Assembly (NCBI GenBank): GCA_037968855.1
Contig: JBBKWH010000014.1
Location: 1-64,000, forward strand
Direction: 5' to 3'
DNA: 64,000 nt
Origin: JBBKWH01 sp037968855
GTDB lineage: Bacteria; Pseudomonadota; Gammaproteobacteria; Pseudomonadales; Moraxellaceae
The first letter of the stretch is position 1, and every line of letters begins with the position of its first letter. The notes under the pieces are model-generated. The model saw only the letters and a program-made list of their open reading frames with translations, had not been told where the DNA came from and ran no database searches. Below are positions 62,253-64,000 of this stretch, one piece after another. The position numbers and the translations under genes are program-made.

Positions 62253-64000
62253 ATGAGTGACGACCAAACTGTCGATTACAAACCGACCCTAAACCTGCCG
62301 GATACCCCGTTTGCCATGCAAGGCAAGCTGGCCCAGCGTGAGCCAAACTGGCTGGCCGAATGGCGTGCCGATGGCCTGTATCAACAGATCCGAACGGCTC
62401 GCGAGGGTGCTCCCAAGTACATCCTGCATGATGGCCCCCCATACGCCAACGGGCAGATTCACATCGGACACGCGGTCAACAAAGTTCTAAAAGATATTAT
62501 TATCAAGCACAAAACCCTTTCCGGCTTTGATGCGCCGTATGTGATGGGTTGGGACTGTCACGGCTTGCCCATCGAACTTAAAGTCGAAGAAAAAGTCGGC
62601 AAAGTGGGTGTCAAAGTCGATGCCGCGACCTTTCGTGCCGAGTGCCGCAACTATGCCGCTGCGCAAGTCGAGCTACAAAAAGCCGATTTTGAACGCTTGG
62701 GCGTGTTGGGCGATTGGGATAATCCCTACCTGACCATGAACTTTAAACAAGAGGCCGACACCGTGCGCGCCTTGGGCCGGATTGTGGCCAATGGTCATGT
62801 GGTGGCAGGGTTAAAGCCAGTCAACTGGTGTTTGGATTGTGGCTCGTCGCTGGCCGAAGCCGAAGTGGAATACGAAGACAAAAAATCAGATGCGATTGAC
62901 GTTGGCTTTGCCGTGGTCGATTTGGCGGATCTGTCGCGCCGTGTTGGGATCACTTTAGACCAGCCCGTTGATGTGGTGATCTGGACCACCACGCCATGGA
63001 CGCTGCCTGCTAACCAAGCGGTCGCGGTGCATCCTGAGCTTGAGTATCAAATCGTCAAGGCCACTGGTGAGCAAGGCGCAACCGTGCTGCTGCTGGCGGC
63101 CGCATTGGTCGAAAGTGCCTGTGAGCGTTACGGTTTAAGCGATGTTGAGGTGTTGGCGACTGTGCAAGGTGCAGCGCTGGAGCATCTGCTGTTGCAACAT
63201 CCGTTGATCATTTCGCGCCAAGTGCCCGTCATTTTGGGCGAACACGTCACAGCCGATAGCGGTACAGGCTCGGTGCATACCGCACCTGGTCATGGTGTGG
63301 ACGATTATAAAGTCGGTCTGCAATATGGCTTAAAAGTAGATAACCCCGTTGGCGGCAATGGGGTATATCTACCCGATGCACCGATTTTTGCCGGTCAGCA
63401 TATCTACAAAGCCAATCCACAAATTTTGGATGCGCTAAAGGCCAATGGCCAGCTAAAGGCCCACGTGCCGATCAAGCACAGCTATCCGCATTGCTGGCGG
63501 CATAAAACCCCGATTATCTTTCGGGCCACGCCGCAGTGGTTTATCAATATGGATCAAACCGGCTTGCGTCGCGCGGCAATGGATGCCATCAAACAGGTCA
63601 AGTGGTTGCCAGAGTGGGGCCAAAACCGGATTGAAGCGATGGTCGACGGTCGGCCTGATTGGTGTATCTCACGGCAACGGACGTGGGGCGTGCCGATCCC
63701 GTTTTTTATCCATAAAGACAGCGGCGCATTGCATCCCAACACTGAGCATTTGATTGGTCAAGTGGCTGAGTTGATTGAGCAAGGCGGTATTCAAGCGTGG
63801 TTTGATCTGGATACGCAAACTTTGCTGGGTGATGATGCCGCGCAGTACAACAAATCGACCGATACCTTGGATGTCTGGTTTGACTCTGGCGTGACCCATT
63901 TTGCTGTGCTCGATCAGCGTGATGAGCTGCATTCGCCAGCAGATTTGTACCTTGAAGGTTCCGATCAGCATCGCGGTTGGTTCCAAACCTCACTGCTATC
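62253..64000 (+). CDS. ileS: isoleucyl-tRNA synthetase, 5' part (runs off the window)
   Basis: Class I aminoacyl-tRNA synthetase that charges tRNA-Ile and edits mischarged valine. About 582 codons are present and the frame is open at base 64000, so the KMSKS loop and zinc-binding C-terminus are outside. Visible features are the start LNLPDTPFAMQGKLAQREPN, ILHDGPPYANGQIHIGHAVN with the HIGH motif, and GWDCHGLPIELKVEE. The editing domain follows with WTTTPWTLPANQAV and GTGSVHTAPGHGVDD. WCISRQRTWGVPIP and LYLEGSDQHRGWFQTSLL follow. The ATG at 62253 gives the normal N-terminus; the ribosome-binding site is weak. Confidence 0.97.
   Translation, partial: MSDDQTVDYKPTLNLPDTPFAMQGKLAQREPNWLAEWRADGLYQQIRTAREGAPKYILHDGPPYANGQIHIGHAVNKVLKDIIIKHKTLSGFDAPYVMGWDCHGLPIELKVEEKVGKVGVKVDAATFRAECRNYAAAQVELQKADFERLGVLGDWDNPYLTMNFKQEADTVRALGRIVANGHVVAGLKPVNWCLDCGSSLAEAEVEYEDKKSDAIDVGFAVVDLADLSRRVGITLDQPVDVVIWTTTPWTLPANQAVAVHPELEYQIVKATGEQGATVLLLAAALVESACERYGLSDVEVLATVQGAALEHLLLQHPLIISRQVPVILGEHVTADSGTGSVHTAPGHGVDDYKVGLQYGLKVDNPVGGNGVYLPDAPIFAGQHIYKANPQILDALKANGQLKAHVPIKHSYPHCWRHKTPIIFRATPQWFINMDQTGLRRAAMDAIKQVKWLPEWGQNRIEAMVDGRPDWCISRQRTWGVPIPFFIHKDSGALHPNTEHLIGQVAELIEQGGIQAWFDLDTQTLLGDDAAQYNKSTDTLDVWFDSGVTHFAVLDQRDELHSPADLYLEGSDQHRGWFQTSLL

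Noticed and set aside
62191..62442. 83-residue minus-strand frame at the start of ileS
   Set aside because: It is the complement of the well-supported ileS N-terminus and has no independent support.
1..64000. CRISPR arrays, insertion sequences, prophage or tRNA genes
   Set aside because: No regularly spaced repeats, transposase or integrase frames, or tRNA T-arm signatures were found in the intergenic stretches.

Overview
This 64 kb window is chromosomal DNA around the replication origin of a gammaproteobacterium of the order Pseudomonadales, most likely family Moraxellaceae. The evidence is the rpmH-rnpA-yidD-yidC-mnmE block divergent from dnaA-dnaN-recF-gyrB, the MupP/UbiG/YciK-type cluster and DesT/DesC/DesB-type desaturase set known from Pseudomonas, and three tandem AdeT1/2-like solute-binding proteins of the kind known from Acinetobacter. 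The genus cannot be fixed from sequence reading alone.

Layout. 1-9 kb: a probable rRNA P1 promoter firing out of the left edge, tyrS, anmK, erpA, three AdeT-like paralogs and the ABC-F gene yheS. 9-20 kb: gyrB, recF, dnaN and dnaA on the minus strand, oriC (nine exact DnaA boxes plus an AT-rich stretch), then rpmH, rnpA, yidD, yidC and mnmE on the plus strand. Three parS-like palindromes lie in the gyrB-recF part. 20-28 kb: a small YeaQ-type membrane protein, mpl, purE-purK, a candidate small RNA, a coiled-coil protein, a Mip/FKBP isomerase, argA and argE. 28.7-39.2 kb: a four-gene cluster of exported DUF11-type proteins ending in a 1992-residue protein with a predicted C-terminal outer-membrane barrel, translationally coupled to an OmpA-family protein. 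39-45.5 kb: yciK-mupP-ubiG, dsbA, and a TetR-regulated desaturase operon with two visible operators. 45.9-51.4 kb: two more DUF11 proteins on the minus strand. 51.7-64 kb: rph, nadC, a DUF1631 protein, ampD, murJ, several small or uncharacterised genes, ribF, a decayed BrnA-type antitoxin and the 5' part of ileS.

How the genes fit together. Most of the window is housekeeping: replication initiation, membrane insertion, tRNA charging and modification, purine, arginine, NAD, ubiquinone and FAD synthesis, and peptidoglycan recycling (AnmK, MupP, Mpl, AmpD) with lipid II flipping (MurJ). The part that looks least described is the DUF11 set. Four large exported proteins share one module just after the signal peptide, and three of them also share a C-terminal module with conserved cysteines. 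The fourth carries an outer-membrane barrel instead and is coupled to a peptidoglycan-binding OmpA protein. This looks like a cell-surface or envelope assembly; its function is not known from the sequence.
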